This document shows, in pieces, positions 46,301 to 58,914 of a stretch of 64,000 bases of DNA. A program made the translations under genes and the position numbers. Location of the stretch: assembly GCA_029216955.1 (NCBI GenBank), contig JANAVB010031417.1, forward strand, positions 22,393,881-22,457,880, read 5' to 3'. The DNA is from Iris pallida. Its lineage: Eukaryota; Streptophyta; Magnoliopsida; Asparagales; Iridaceae. Each line of letters opens with the position of its first letter. Positions within the stretch are counted from its first letter, which is position 1. The notes beneath the pieces were generated by a model, which worked only from the letters and a program-made list of their open reading frames with translations, was not told the origin of the DNA and ran no database searches.

Positions 46301-49300
46301 AATGACATGAATAGCTTCTTTCAAAAGAGACTCAGGTGTTGCTGACTGAGGGACACCACCGTGTTCCATAAGAGTAGAGGCAACAAAGACAGCTGACTGT
46401 CCAAACCTTTTCTCCAAGCTCATTTGAGACATCAACAGTGACTTCTCATCATCAAAACCAGCACCTGGTATCTCAAAGAAAGAGTCAAATCAGCATCATA
46501 AGCACAAAGGAAATGCCACGTAGAGAAGAATCTTCTTAAATAGAGCTAGGCATTGGTAACAAAACTGCAAGGATACTCCTTTTTTTCAAGCTTACAGAGA
46601 ATATGAGTTGGCAAAGCTATATATATAAAAAAGAGTGGTTGATATTTGGCATTTTGGCTTGATGGAAGGTACATGCAAAGGATGTTCTAGGATTGGATAG
46701 TTAGTAAGAAGATATATTTACATACAACTTTCCATTTCGCTTTTCAGAAAGTTTCTTCTAGTCAGAAAAACTGATAGACAAATTTTGGGAAAGAATATAT
46801 GTACTCTATCTAATCATCAGAAAGGGTACTCTACCCCGGAATTTTCTACTGATATAGCAAGGCATTATTAGTTCAGTTTGTTCATTTAAACTCGTATCCT
46901 TGAGATTCAAAATGTTAAACAGAAAGAGATGCTAAAAGGTCCATTTGAAAAGTTCATAAATCAACAGTTGGACTATGATCACTGGCTGGCTATGATAACT
47001 AGGTTATTTCTTAATTTATTTCATTTCTGCAGAAATTTGCAATTGTGGAAGGACCCTGCTAAAGCAAGGTCTAGGAACAGTAAGGTCTGGTGAGGGTCAA
47101 GATATGCAACATATTACTCCCAATAAAAGAGAGACTGTTTCCAGGACTTGAATTAGCATCCTCCAAGATGCAAGCACAGTCACAAGTTCGGCATTTGGGA
47201 ATAATTTGGCGAGGTTGAAATGTTCGGAATTCAGTAATAGCTCGGATAAGAAAATGATATTGTAATCATATTATATAATATTCTAGTTATCATCCTGTGT
47301 CTAGTCCGTCCACCCAATCATCCAAGTGTAATCCACCATGAGCAAGGATGGCCAACACAAACATGAGGTAGACAGGTGTTTTCTTGAGCGTGTTAACATG
47401 CTAAATACATAAAATCATTTAGGACTGTTGCTTGTCTGTTGGACAAGCTTTTTGCAACATCTCAAACAACCAATTTTAGTCCCGCATCGGAAGTGATGCA
47501 AAGAGGGAGAATGGCCACTGCTTATAAATATTGAGGAAGTATCAAGTCTACCTTGGGTTAAATGGTTTTTTTACAGAGGCCAAAAGCCCATAAGAAGTAT
47601 GCAATCGTTTGGATTCAGTTACAAAACAAATTATTCACCAATTAAGCGGTTTATCCGCAACTATTGCAATTAATTTGCAAATTAAATGACTATTTTGCAA
47701 ATTGCCGAATTAATCTTGGATTGATTCAGCTGACTAACTATGCACGAATAATTCACAATTTTTTGAAAAAATCACAAATATTGTGACTGGATGCAAGCAT
47801 CAAGCTGTGCCATCATTTTTTATGCTTAATGTAAATATAAATGATTCAGAATATACCTTCAACACCCTCTTCTATATCTTCCAGATTGAAAATAGGTACA
47901 GTATTGTCCACATGCTTGCTTGATTTCTTCTTGTCTGAACTTTTCTTGCTTGATTTGGAAGGCTTCTTCCGTGAGCCACCAAAACATGAAGATAAGAATC
48001 CACCTTTCTTATTCTTGATAGGAGGTTCATAGCCATATATAGCTGTTCTATTGAATACACATCCAGTACCCACATAAACAGGACCTTGGATGCCATCAAG
48101 ACCTCGTAAATTAATCTATAATGCGCAGGAAAAGAGAAAATCAGTTGGAAGCAGATTTCTTTTAAAGTTGTTATTACTTTTACATATGAAACCAAGTTCA
48201 AATGAAATTGTGTTGCCTTAATGACATAAGAAGAGTATCTTTTGATTGATCAATAGAGCAGTTAATCTCATGTAAAACTTCAAAGGAGCCAAAAGCAGGG
48301 TTAAAATGTAGGAACCATGTAGGGAAATTTATTGATTTTAAAATTTCTAGTCAATAGAGACATTTCCTTTTCCAAGAGACAAGAAGCCTTGAACTTCTGA
48401 AAGTTGCACAAGTCTGTATGGTAAAACTTCATGGAAATGGCTGACTTAGGCATGCATATAAGCCTTTAGAGTTTTCTAGAGTATCATTGCATCAAGCCAT
48501 CAACTATAAGTTGAGATGACCAAGGGGGTGGTCTAGTGGTAAACACTAGTAAGGGAGGGAGGAGTGGGCGTGGGTTCGAAATCCAGCCCGGGAAATAATT
48601 AAATGGGAGGGACTTGGTGCTAGTAGCCAGGACAAGACCGTCATTAATGACGGGCAAAAAGAACAAAAAAAAAAAAAACTATAAGTTGAGATGCCTGGAA
48701 TATTATTACTTGTCGAACCAAATTCCATTGGCATCATAGACTACATAACACGTGAACCAAAAGAAATATACTTACATCAAAAAACACAGTATTGCGGTTG
48801 GCATAGCGATCATTCCTATCAATACCGTCAAACCTCTGCGGGAATTGCACATAACAAACTGTCTTCCCAAGATTAGGATCCATCAGGAAGCACATAGCTT
48901 CCCTCAAAGCCTTGCTGTTGTTTATGTAATGATCACAGTCAAGATTCAACATGTAAGAACCATTGGTCAGGACAGCAGACACTCGAACCTGTGATTGTTG
49001 GGGTTTGGTGGAGGGATGGACAGGTGCAGATTGTCAGATGCAACATATTTCAAAATGCAAGAAAAATCCTTGGCGTAAATTTCAGTTACTTACAAGTGCA
49101 TTCATTGCACCAGCCTTCTTGTGATGTTGGAAACCAGGACGTTTCTCACGAGACACGTATACTAATCGTGGCAGCTCATTTCCTTCACTATCAAGTCCTC
49201 CACTGTGGCCTAAGAAAACCTGAAAATATGGATATTAGGGGAATATGAACAAGTTACTTGATCGAAATTATCTAGCAAATTGCTCTCTCATTTATAATAC

Positions 49301-52300
49301 ATAGCAAACAAAAAGCTTATTTTGGGAGATGTACAATCCTTTAGGAAGCCGTCTGACAAATGAACAATGTCGGACAAGTTTCTCTTCATTTCTTAAGACC
49401 AAGTATAACCTTGAAATATATAATTCACTTTAAAAGTTCTTATGTAATTAAATATCAAGTTCCAAGCCTGGACTTGTCCAGCATTCAACGTTAACTATGA
49501 AAGCTTACCAACCTGAATCATGCCAGGGTGATCTCTGGTGTTATTTCCAGGCCAAGGTGTTCCGTCTTGCATGATCCAACCCTCATCAGGAATTTTCACT
49601 GCCTTTGCAACTAGGCCATTAATACGAACCTTAAATTCTTCATATTCTCTCTGCATCATAGAAATTGATGGCAAGATTTAAAACTAGAATCCAAGAAAAA
49701 AGTAGAGCATCTAACTTGATACTTTTCTCCAAAAAAAAAAAATTTCTAACTAAGACAAAAGCTCTTGGCACGACACACACCTTCATAGCTCTGCGATCTT
49801 TGACAAATGAAGGATGAACCTTATCTTTAAGATAATCGATCTTCCGAGCAAAGTACCATTCAGGAGCTCTGGGTTCAATATTATATTTTTTTGCAGAAAG
49901 GCACCCACTTTCTTGCAAACTCTGAAGTTTCAGCAAGACCCTCAAATGTCAGCATTGCAGCTCCATCATCAGATACATAGCAAGATACCTTGTCAACAGG
50001 GTAATCCACGGCAAGAATCGATAGCACGGTATTGGCAGTAACCAGAGGAGGTTCCTTCAAAGGGTCCACAGTACTGACAAAAATGTCAACAGCAGCCAAC
50101 TGGGAGGGTTCACCTTCTCTGTCGTACCTGTTAAATCATTTGAATATGGATTCACAACACCAAAAAGGACCTCTCTAGAACATTGTTGAAAATAAAGAAA
50201 AGTTTTGATTAAATTACTATAATAGATATCTGCTAAAAAGGGCAATCACCTTATGGCCAGTCTATCAAGATATGTCTCACGATTCACTGGGAACCACTTA
50301 GGGAACTGATCCAAGATCCAGGAAATAGCAAACCAAATCTCACATATAACTGACAGTAACCACAAAACAAAGGCATTCTTCACAGGATTTGTGATACGAT
50401 AATGTAAGAAAATGCTGAGAACAACAAGCCGCAAAATAATAACCATCCTGTACGGGTTAATCCTTGAAGATGGAATAGACACCTTCCTTGAAAGAGGCTG
50501 GCGTGCTTCATCGTTCCTGCATTTTAGGTTATTGGGTTAGAGAGGCATGGTATACTCATGAAACACACAAAAATAATAAAAATAGTGGACACAATAAAAG
50601 AATCTTCTACGACACCCAAGGACAGACTGTTCAACAGCCATTAAAGGGAAAAAACATATAATTATAACTGTAGATGCTGATCAAACTAAGATCTGTAAAA
50701 GATGTTGAGTTCTTCTCTATTTTTGCTTAAGAAGTGGCACCTTTGAAATAGCAGTAGGATGCAGTAGCTTTCTATTAAGATTCTAAGAATGCTTATTAAA
50801 ATAGCCACTTGCATGCCTCCCATGTTTGATTGAAGTCTATACTGATGAGAAAAGAGCTTCCTTGCACATTGGTAATAATATATGTATTCAACGATGACAA
50901 AACTAAAGTATCTAGTAAGATCCCGAGACGAACTTCAAAGCATCATATATTCATACTGGCGCTTTAATGCTCAACATACTGAGAAAATTGTACCATAAAT
51001 AGTGCTGAAAGCAACCCCAACACCTTCATAGTACAAAAGAAGAAAAAAATGTCAAACTAGTCGGGCACCAAGACAAAAGATACTCTGGAACATCTATAGC
51101 AAAACTGGTTCAAAACTGGCCATATTTGCAACCTAAATCTTCAAATAGTAAAAAATTCACAAAGAATAAATAACCCTGACACAGTACACAACAAAAAGCA
51201 CTCTAGCAGTGAGTACAAGATAAACTCATTAATATGGGTGTTAACGAATCAATATATCTGCGAGCCGGCTCGAACTCGCTCAGAAGCTCGTGAGCCGAGC
51301 TTTTTGAGCTCGATAGCACATGCTTGAGCCTAGAATAGGCTCATTAGATAACATAAATAAATAAAATAAAAAAACCAAACAAGAGCTTAGATGTATTGGA
51401 CTTGTGAACTCGCAAGTCGACTCATTTATACACACACACAGACACACATATATATATATCAAAGAATATCTTACACTAATAGACTTTTTCGATTTAGTAT
51501 GTGTTGGAGAATCCCATGATTCTCTCTCCTCTTGTTATTAGTTATTATTATAGAAGATTTTGTTATTATTAGAGAAGATTTTCTGTTATTTTTTCTTTCC
51601 ATAAAGTTTTTCTTGATTCAAGGATGGACATTGATTGTAATAAAGTTCTTATTGATTCAAGTATGTACATTAATTGTACTTCTTCTATTTAAACCAGTAT
51701 TGGGGCTGAAGAATAAACAAGAAAGCATTCACCACTTATTTTCTAATATGGTATCAGAGCCAGGTTCCCTAACCTAAGGTTTGTAAAGTTTTTTCCTTAA
51801 CCCGGTTAGGCTTTCAATGGCCAATTCCAATGGATAGCAGCAAGCCCTCACCGGCTCAACAAACAATGACGACTCCTCCACGACAAAAGACGGAGCAGGC
51901 TGTGGCGATGGGTGCCGGTTGCGGCGCTGGTACTGGCGAAGGAGCTGGTCGAGGTGCTGGCGGCACTGGCCGTGGCGATGGCGACGACAACAGAGACGGA
52001 AGTTCTTTCGGAGACGGCGATTTCAACGAAAGTAAGAAGTCGGACAAACCTTGGCGTGATCACTGCAAACGTACATGGCATACGCGTGAAACATGTTGGA
52101 AGCTCCATGACAAATCTCCGAACTGGAAGAAGAAATGTGGTAATGAGGGTCGTGCATTTCAGGCTAGTAATTCAGATCAAGGGCAGCAATCTTCTTCAAC
52201 TCAGTTTTCACTTACGACGGAACAACTAGACAAACTGTTCAAACTTCTCGAATCTCAAACTACTTTTATCTCTTGCGGCTAACCTAGAATTTACAACTAG

Positions 52301-54121
52301 CATTCTTCTTTGCATGGATATACTTCTGTAATGCCTTGTTAAGGCCTCCAAAATGGGAAGAAAATTATATGCCTTTCAATCAGCAACTTCTTTTTTTCGG
52401 TTGTTAGATATTTAACATTTCGAATTAAAGCAAGAAAGAAGTACTGCACAGTGGGGAACTCACAATAAAGCATCTTCCATATTATATTCCGTGCTTGCAT
52501 CAATATCAGTAGCAGCACCACCCCTCCCATCCAGCTGGCTCGTGCCATTGGTCATTGGAACTGCATTTTTGTCCTGCTTCATCTTCCATCCATCAACCCT
52601 CTCTTTCCAAGCAACATTACCAAATCCACCGGAGAACTCCCTCGATGGGTTAGCTGCTCAGGTAATGAATATAAATGCAGACAATCATATCAATATCAAC
52701 ATAAAAGGATGCTAATCACTGATAGAAAATCCAAATGCTGAAAGACATTAACTATTAGAGTAACTGCATACGTGAGTGAGAATAAGAAAGTGGATGCCCG
52801 CGCTTCCCGCCACCACCACCTGGAGGAGACATATCAGGGGAAGCCCCAGACAATTCTCCCGAGAACTACAAAAGAGAGAGGGAGTGAGAGATCAAGAATT
52901 ATTCCATGAGATCAAATAATAACGCATGTAAATAAAATGTTGTACCACTTGTCCGTGAGTAAGCAAAGGTATGTGATTCCGAGGAATCTCCCCGCTATCA
53001 TACTTGGGAGGCCCAGCGTCATCTCCCTGTCCATAGGTATTGTGCCAGCTCAGCATCCTCTCCGCAATCTTCTGCTTCTGGTCCTGGTTGCCCGATGGGT
53101 AATTAAAATCGCTGGAGTCATCGGCATCTGCATCTCCCTCTTCCACCCCACGGATCGGTGGGCTCCCTAACAAATCAAGTAGATAATACAATCAAAATTT
53201 CAACTTTCCAAGCTCAAAAGTCTTGTAATAAAAACAAGCAATAACCTATTGTTCAGACCTTTTTGCCGCTTGTACTTGGTCTTGCATTGGGGGCAGGCCT
53301 GGTTCCCATCCTTCCGCTCGTACTCGTAGCATGGTCGGCAGACGGGGAACCCGCATATGTCACAAGCGACAAAGAGGTCCCCATCAGCCGTCGTGCCAAC
53401 ACCGTCACCGCAGATCTGGCAGACCTGCTGGACTCCTCCTCCAGCGTGCTTCACATGCTTCATTACCCAAAAATCAATCATTTTAGTTAATCAACCACAC
53501 ATACACTATCGACCAGTATATCCAAAGACAAAAAACCATAAATTGGAAATTCATATTCAGATTCATAGTATCATCACCCAAGCCTTCTCTAACCAGAATC
53601 AGATCAACTATGGAGCATAACTGTTGGGTTGTACATTTTATCCGGTTGAGCGCTCAAGGTGGTGACAATGGAGTTTGGTAGTTTAGTCACATCAAAGTGG
53701 GAATATTAAGTATAGATAATTGGGAGGTCCATGCCTTAACAAGGGATTTCGCTTTTAAGGCATATGGGTCATACATCATGGATCGTCAACTCTGGTTCGG
53801 ATCACACCGCATTTCCCACAAGTGGTATCAGATCCCAAGGTTACGAGTTGGGCTGGATTTGGCGCTCTAGTTGATTTGAGACAGATTGTGTTGAACGCAC
53901 AATAATAACAATAATAAAGTTCTACAAAAATAACCGTTGACCAAGCATATACCCTCTATGTTGTCCTCCTTCCAACGGGAGTTCATATTCATCCAATTCT
54001 TAAAAAATTACTGAATTAACACTAGCTACACAAACAAAGGAGCTGCATTTAGAGCAAAAAACTGATAAAAATCGAAACTTTCTCCGATCTTACTGACCCC
54101 TGGATCTCCGTCGACTTCCAT
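43326..54121 (-). CDS. CESA3: Cellulose synthase catalytic subunit, CESA3 type
   Basis: Fourteen coding exons: 54121-54098, 53457-53259, 53166-52949, 52865-52772, 52653-52464, 50516-50250, 50127-49781, 49650-49513, 49219-49094, 48988-48776, 48115-47857, 46464-46262, 44346-43996, 43911-43326. Junctions are GT-AG; 1,070 residues, the normal family size. Order: RING-type zinc finger CQIC...CPQC (about 21-66); two membrane helices (about 262-312); catalytic loop with SDDG (383-386), DCD (551-553), TED (768-770) and QVLRW (808-812); then the remaining membrane helices and terminal CGINC. It polymerises UDP-glucose into cellulose in the plasma-membrane rosette complex; CESA3-class subunits serve primary walls. 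Two one-base insertions in homopolymers (a T run 49886-49892; GGGGCCCC 43540-43547) break the frame and look like sequencing errors. Introns hold a SINE, copia and TRIM fragments. Confidence 0.95.
48519..48677 (+). mobile_element. tRNA-derived SINE in a CESA intron
   Basis: The head has TGGTCTAGTGGTAA (A-box type) and GGGTTCGAAATCC (B box with one extra A). A body of about 80 bp follows, then an A-run. The perfect 16-bp target duplication ACTATAAGTTGAGATG is at 48503-48518 and 48678-48693. It sits in sense-opposite orientation in the intron between the exons ending at 48776 and starting at 48115. Confidence 0.9.
51502..52284 (+). mobile_element. Truncated copia retrotransposon (5' LTR, primer site, partial gag) in CESA intron 5
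   Basis: The LTR starts TGTTGGAGAATCCC at 51502. It is followed by the primer binding site TGGTATCAGAGCCAGG (51749-51764), complementary to initiator tRNA-Met. A gag-like frame (51830-52282) ends with the zinc-knuckle region [16 protein letters not shown], in which the first cysteine is replaced by arginine (WRDHC). Pol and the 3' LTR are missing. It is opposite in direction to the host gene and is also present in the copy at 61017-61795. Confidence 0.85.
53622..53820 (+). repeat. TRIM-like LTR with primer site in CESA intron 1
   Basis: The 199 bp run from TGTTGGGTTGTAC to CATTTCCCACA and are followed by TGGTATCAGATCCC (53823), a tRNA-Met-type primer binding site. The second LTR and any coding region are missing. 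A diverged relative is at 38696-38906. Confidence 0.7.
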
Positions 54122-54463
54122 AGTTTCGTTTCAGATTTTCTCAGCAGATCTAAGTTGCTTGAAGCGATCAATTTCCCAAACAGATCCCGACCAATATCAC
54201 TGCATCCTAAACAAAAGAAGATCCAGTGCACAAATAGCTAGAAATGAGAGATCTAACAAAAAAACAACGAGATCTGAGTGTAAGTCAATTGCTCACAAAA
54301 TGTTCGATCAATTGCCACAAAGAAAAAAAACGAGCACTAACCTCCTGCAAGGCGAGAGAGAGAGGGGGGAGAATGACGAGCTCTTCGACTCCTTCACTCT
54401 CTTCTTTCTCTCTCTTGCTCTTCTTCTTCTTCAGGAGAGAGGAGAGAGAGAGAGTTTATAATG
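54098..54463 (-). promoter_or_regulatory. CESA TATA box, spliced leader and two-codon upstream frame
   Basis: On the minus strand a TATA box (CATTATAAAC, 54463-54454) is followed by a CT/GA-rich leader that ends at a GTTAGTG donor (exon end 54342). The next exon begins at 54206 after TTGTTTAG and leads to the start codon at 54121. Its second base starts ATG CAG TGA (54205-54197), a two-codon upstream frame. The start MEVDGDPG was chosen because it ends at a GTCAGT donor in phase 0 with the zinc-finger exon. Confidence 0.65.
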
Positions 54464-54489
54464 AGCTGTGATGGGTGGCTTAAGAAGAA

Positions 54490-55760
54490 AGCGACGCTCT
54501 AACCATTGCGATTATTAATTTTTTTTTCCTAGTAATGACAGAGATTGTAGCTCTCAAATTGCTGTTCAAAAGCAATTTTTGCACATGGGACCCTGTGGCA
54601 ATAATTACAAAGACAACCTTGGACAATGATGCATTTGTGTTATGCTACACTCAGACATTCCCTTTCATTCAGCATCAATCCATAACATGTATCAATTCGC
54701 AAAAGTATAGTGCTGATGTTGTCATGAGCCGTTTACTTATAAGTTTGTGTCGCAAAGAAACTTACTACATGATGTTATGAGCTGTTTGTAAGTTTTTGTC
54801 ATCAATGTTGATCAAAAAACTGTTAAAAAAACAAAAAAAAAAAATATTAACTTTTTTATTTACAAACACATTCTTGTGTTGTTTAAAAAAACTTAATAAG
54901 TAACTCTCATAAGTTGTACAACTTTTATCAACGGTTTTGCGATAGTTTCTGAAATTTGAAAATGTAAATTTACATTCTTCTAATTTGAGTTTTCCAATTG
55001 ATGACACAATTCTAACTCACCTCTATTTAAGCTATATAGGTAGATGGATATTATAAACCCAGATTCTCTATTATTATGGATTTGGGAATCTAGTTTGACT
55101 AATTTCATCAAATTTCGCAAATTACGTAGAAGCTCATAAAGATTCATATGTAATAATAAATTTTTCTAAGTATACACTATTTAAAATAGGATTTATGCGG
55201 ACTAATATGCAAAAACGAATACCTTTAAATACCACGCGGGAGGAACAACTCATAAATATCAACAGATAAATTAATTATATACGACACATTCACCTAATTT
55301 AAAGACACCCAAAAGTTAGCGCCGGGACTGCTGAGTGGGACCCACTGGTAGTTTCTGGATGGCAAAGCTGTTTTTCCGGTGGCGAAGAAATTGTGGTGAT
55401 TATTAGCTGGCAGGAAGTGAGGTGAGTTGGCGAGAAGAATCCAGCTGTGGAAAAGAAGGCTGAACTACCGACACCGATTCGGGAAGCAGGGTATTTTCGT
55501 CATTATGGCTAATGGAGTTGGACATCTCAACTATTCTCCATCACTTGTTTGACTATACCGCTAATTTTTTTATGCAGAGGGCTTCTGAAAAAAATAACAA
55601 GACTTAAAAGGACATATATAAATATAAATTTTCTGAAGATTAAAGTGTATTAAAATACATTTAATTATTTGTTTTTTTACACTTTAATGTCTAGATTTTT
55701 CTTTTGACATGTTAAACTTTTTTTTTTCTACTTTAGTGCCGTAGCGAGCCACAACACTTG
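54490..55760. other. Upstream region of CESA, no further gene
   Basis: AT-rich with a GC-richer patch at 55,310-55,500. No coding region supported. Confidence 0.5.
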
Positions 55761-56065
55761 GGCCTGTTTGGTTCGCGGAGTAGAAAAAAAGTAAATCAAT
55801 TCTTTTACATTATTTTTTTGAAAAATTGTACTTTTTATTGATTTTTTTTTTTCAATATTTGAAAATGTCAAAAAATTGAAAAAGAAAATGAATATCTCAA
55901 TGTAGGAAAGTCATTTCTTGCTTGGATGGATGGAATCAATTTTCTTATAATTTTTTTTCTATTGAAAATTACTTTCCTTTTCTTCTCAAATTCTTTAGCA
56001 CCCAAACATAAGAAAGTAATAATTTTTCTTTCCCAATCCAATGATTCCGCGTACCAAACTAGGCC
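55761..56065. mobile_element. MITE-like element (GTTTGGT terminal type)
   Basis: The terminal inverted repeats GGCCTGTTTGGTTCGCGGA and the complement of TCCGCGTACCAAACTAGGCC flank an AT-rich, partly palindromic interior (AAAGTAA...TTACTTTC). Ends are of the same type as 19244-20520. Confidence 0.75.
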
Positions 56066-56387
56066 TTGGGAGTAATTATTTTTATGTATTCTCTCTTTCT
56101 TTTCATGTATTTCTTTTTTTTTTCTATTTTTTTTTAAAATGTACTCTTTGATTTAAGGCTGACAATGTCGAACTACACATGACCGTGTCTAAATATGTTT
56201 TAGCGTGTATCAGAGACCATGATTGTTTCTAAGAATGTAAAAAAAAATTTAAAAATTAACATTCCCATATATTATTTATATGAAATCTTCATTTTTTAGA
56301 TTTATGCATTCCTATTTTTTTTAAAATTACAGTAACATAATTATTAGAATGTTAAAAAGATATATTGTTTCTATAGTGGTTTAAATA

Positions 56388-56418
<31 letters not shown>

Positions 56419-57388
56419 GTATTTGTACAATATTCTTAGAATATCAAAACAACCCTGTTATAGATTAAAATAAAAATGTTTAAAATATTGAAGAACAAAA
56501 ATTGAATAACTGAGGATATTAGAATTTACCTTTTGGAGAATAATAATAACCTCGAGTGTAATACCAAGTCAAAGGTATTTTAAATATTCATATCCACGTT
56601 GATGTAAATCCTACATATTCTTCAATTCTTAATAGCCGAGAATATTGCAATCCAATTTAACTATAGTTTTACAATATAAAACCAATCGGCTAGTTTTCGA
56701 ACATTATATGTGTGTGTCAGTGAATGTATGAGAGAGAGAGAGAGTTATGAACCAACAAACAAACTTTAAATTGTATGATAAAAGAAATGGCTAATTAGTG
56801 TTTAGATGAATTTTATACCATAGAGTTTAAACCATGACATGTCTAATTAAAAATTTTGGTCACTTAATTTTTTTTCCCTTTCATTATACCCTTTTTCTCA
56901 GCATATATTGGTTGTTTCCTTTGTATTCATGTTCAAGGTATAATAAAAAATAGAAACAAAAGTTAGGATCTAAATTTGTGATTGAACATGTTATGACTTT
57001 AAATCTAAGGTATTATAAAACTAAGAATCTAAACGCTAATTAGCCCTTAAAAAAGACTCTCTCCGCCCACTTAAAATCATAGTACCTTCATATGCCATTT
57101 AGGCACCTTCATATGTGATTCAGTATTCTTCTGCAAAAAAATATCAGGTTCAACGGAAAACTTCAAACAAATTTTTGGTTCTATTCCATGCACATATCTA
57201 TATCTTTTTCACAAAAATAGTATTCAGTTGACCCAACTTGAAACGAGAAATGCAATTGTGCAAGGAATACTGTTTTAGATTCAGTTCTAGTTACAAGATG
57301 TAAAATTGGGCTCAAAATATAAGAAATTTCCTTGATTATAGAAGATCTGTCAAGAAATAAATAAAAAGATGTGCAAAATAAAAACATA
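56066..57388. other. AT-rich intergenic sequence with (ATT)n run
   Basis: An (ATT)n microsatellite lies at about 56,388-56,417 and a short (GA)n at 56,732. No gene seen. Confidence 0.5.
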
Positions 57389-57460
57389 CGCCGTTGCCGG
57401 GGATCGAACCCGGGTCACCCGCGTGACAGGCGGGAATACTCACCACTATACTACAACGAC
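57389..57460 (-). tRNA. tRNA-Asp (anticodon GUC)
   Basis: The minus strand reads GTCGTTGTAGTATAGTGGT, the anticodon loop CTGTCAC (GUC), and GGTTCGATCCCCGGCAACGG. The acceptor stem has 7 pairs (one G-T) with discriminator G. The T arm contains the B box GGTTCGATCC and the D arm the A box. A T-run follows downstream (plus-strand AAAATAAAAA at about 57377-57384). There is no intron, and the sequence matches the standard plant nuclear tRNA-Asp. Confidence 0.95.
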
Positions 57461-57639
57461 TTCTGTGTTATTTTTGCTTGAAACCGCTATCTAATCTACT
57501 TATACATTAACTTTTTTGTATAGACAAGTCATAATAGAGAAATGTAATTCTTTGATTTGAATATTTACTTATTACCCACATAGTATTTAGCCCATTACTA
57601 TTTTTATAAATCTAAAAATATATACGAAAAGAACACAGC

Positions 57640-57770
57640 TACCACGGTGTAAACCGCAGACCTTATTGGCCCGGACTTTATTTCCTATGTTAGCAGGGGG
57701 TAAGGTGACGTCAGCAAAATTTGGTCCGGCCAATCAGGACGGACACATGGCAATTTTTTTTCGGTTTCTA
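57640..57770. repeat. MITE-like sequence related to 40913-41038
   Basis: It shares CCACGGTGTAAACCGC, AGCAGGGGGT, TGACGTCAGC and GACACATGGCA words in similar order with the insertion in the polygalacturonase intron. The terminal inverted repeat is weak. Confidence 0.45.
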
Positions 57771-57808
57771 TATTTTGGTCCGTCTGCTAAGTATCATTGA
57801 TAAGAAAA

Positions 57809-57999
57809 GGCTTAATTGCACTTTGCTACCCTCAACTATTCCGCCTTTTCAACTTGATACTATAAACTTTTTTTCGTAACAAATTGGTACCTCAACTATT
57901 ATTTTTTTTCAACTTGATACCTAATTTTTCAAAAATTCCGAAAATGCCCTTCCCTCCACCCCCTTCCCCACTCCGGCCGCCCCTCCTGCTCACTCCGGC

Positions 58000-58030
<31 letters not shown>

Positions 58031-58354
58031 CTAGCTCCGCCCCCCACCCCCCCCTGCTACCTTCGGCCACCCCCTGCCCCGCCTCCCGCCCCGCCCTCCC
58101 TCCCCAGCCCCCCTCCTCCCGTGCTGCCGCGGCCTAGGGGAGAGGCAGGGGCGGGCGGGCGGCCGGAGTGAGCAGGGGGGCGGCCGGAGTGAGCAGGGGG
58201 GGCGGCCGGAGCTTGCAGGGGGGGAGGGTTAGGGGTAGGGGTAGGGGCATTTTAGTCCAAAATAACATCTGGGTACCAAATTGTTACAAAAAATAGTTTA
58301 GGGTACAAAGTTGAAAAATGGTAATAGTTGAGGGTAGCAAAGTGCAATTAAGCC
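57809..58354. mobile_element. Mutator-type fold-back element with GC-rich core, copy B
   Basis: The perfect 9-bp target duplication ATAAGAAAA (57800-57808 and 58355-58363) flanks the 546-bp element. The inverted ends begin GGCTTAATTGCACTTTGCTA. The inner arms are C-rich then G-rich and palindromic (GCTCACTCCGGCCGCCCC facing GGGGCGGCCGGAGTGAGC). A run of about 31 C lies at 57997-58028. Family member of 19341-20284. No coding capacity. Confidence 0.9.
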
Positions 58355-58363
58355 ATAAGAAAA

Positions 58364-58914
58364 AGACGATCAAGTCAAGACCAAACCCAAGCAGAGAAGG
58401 AAAAGATATGCAAGATGATAACCAACGAGCGCAACGGTAGGTTCCCAACAACTATTTATGACAATGCGTGCTTTTATTTATCTGTTTATATTATATATTA
58501 AATTTGCAATGCTTCTTTAGTGTGCCATTTGTCACATGGCATTTCTATCTACAGCCAACCAAAGAACCAATTAAGCTAAAATTATTCAGTAACAACTGCT
58601 TAATTTATTAGAGCTCAAACAACCTCTAGGCGATGACGATTACATTCATAATTGAAGTTGTGTGTGACACTCATCACAACAGCTCTAATAATCACATTTA
58701 ACTCCTTGTAATCCAAAAGTAGGCAATTAAATTGAAAAAAAAAAAAAAAACAAGTAGCTTTCACTCGGCAAGATGAACAAACCACCAAATCAAAGCTCCC
58801 AATTTCTTTTCAACATACAATAGAGACGTACATATTACATACAGATAATAGGAAGACGACTTTATCACCCCTGCAAGCAACCAAGCCACTCATATCCACT
58901 TGCAACATCATTGA
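58364..58914. other. PsbTn 3' region and intergenic sequence
   Basis: The right part should contain the PsbTn 3' untranslated region (minus strand). No other feature. Confidence 0.5.

Noticed and set aside
47470..47545. TTTTAGTCCCGCATCGG word as another TRIM LTR in a CESA intron
   Set aside because: Only a short motif is shared; no end-to-end similarity to the other TRIM-like LTRs.
51830..52282. Glycine-rich protein with [12 protein letters not shown] as a host gene
   Set aside because: It follows a tRNA-Met primer site and LTR and is a copia gag fragment with a lost zinc-knuckle cysteine.
57884..58171. Proline-rich 95-codon frame
   Set aside because: Runs through the poly-C core of the fold-back element; no protein family.
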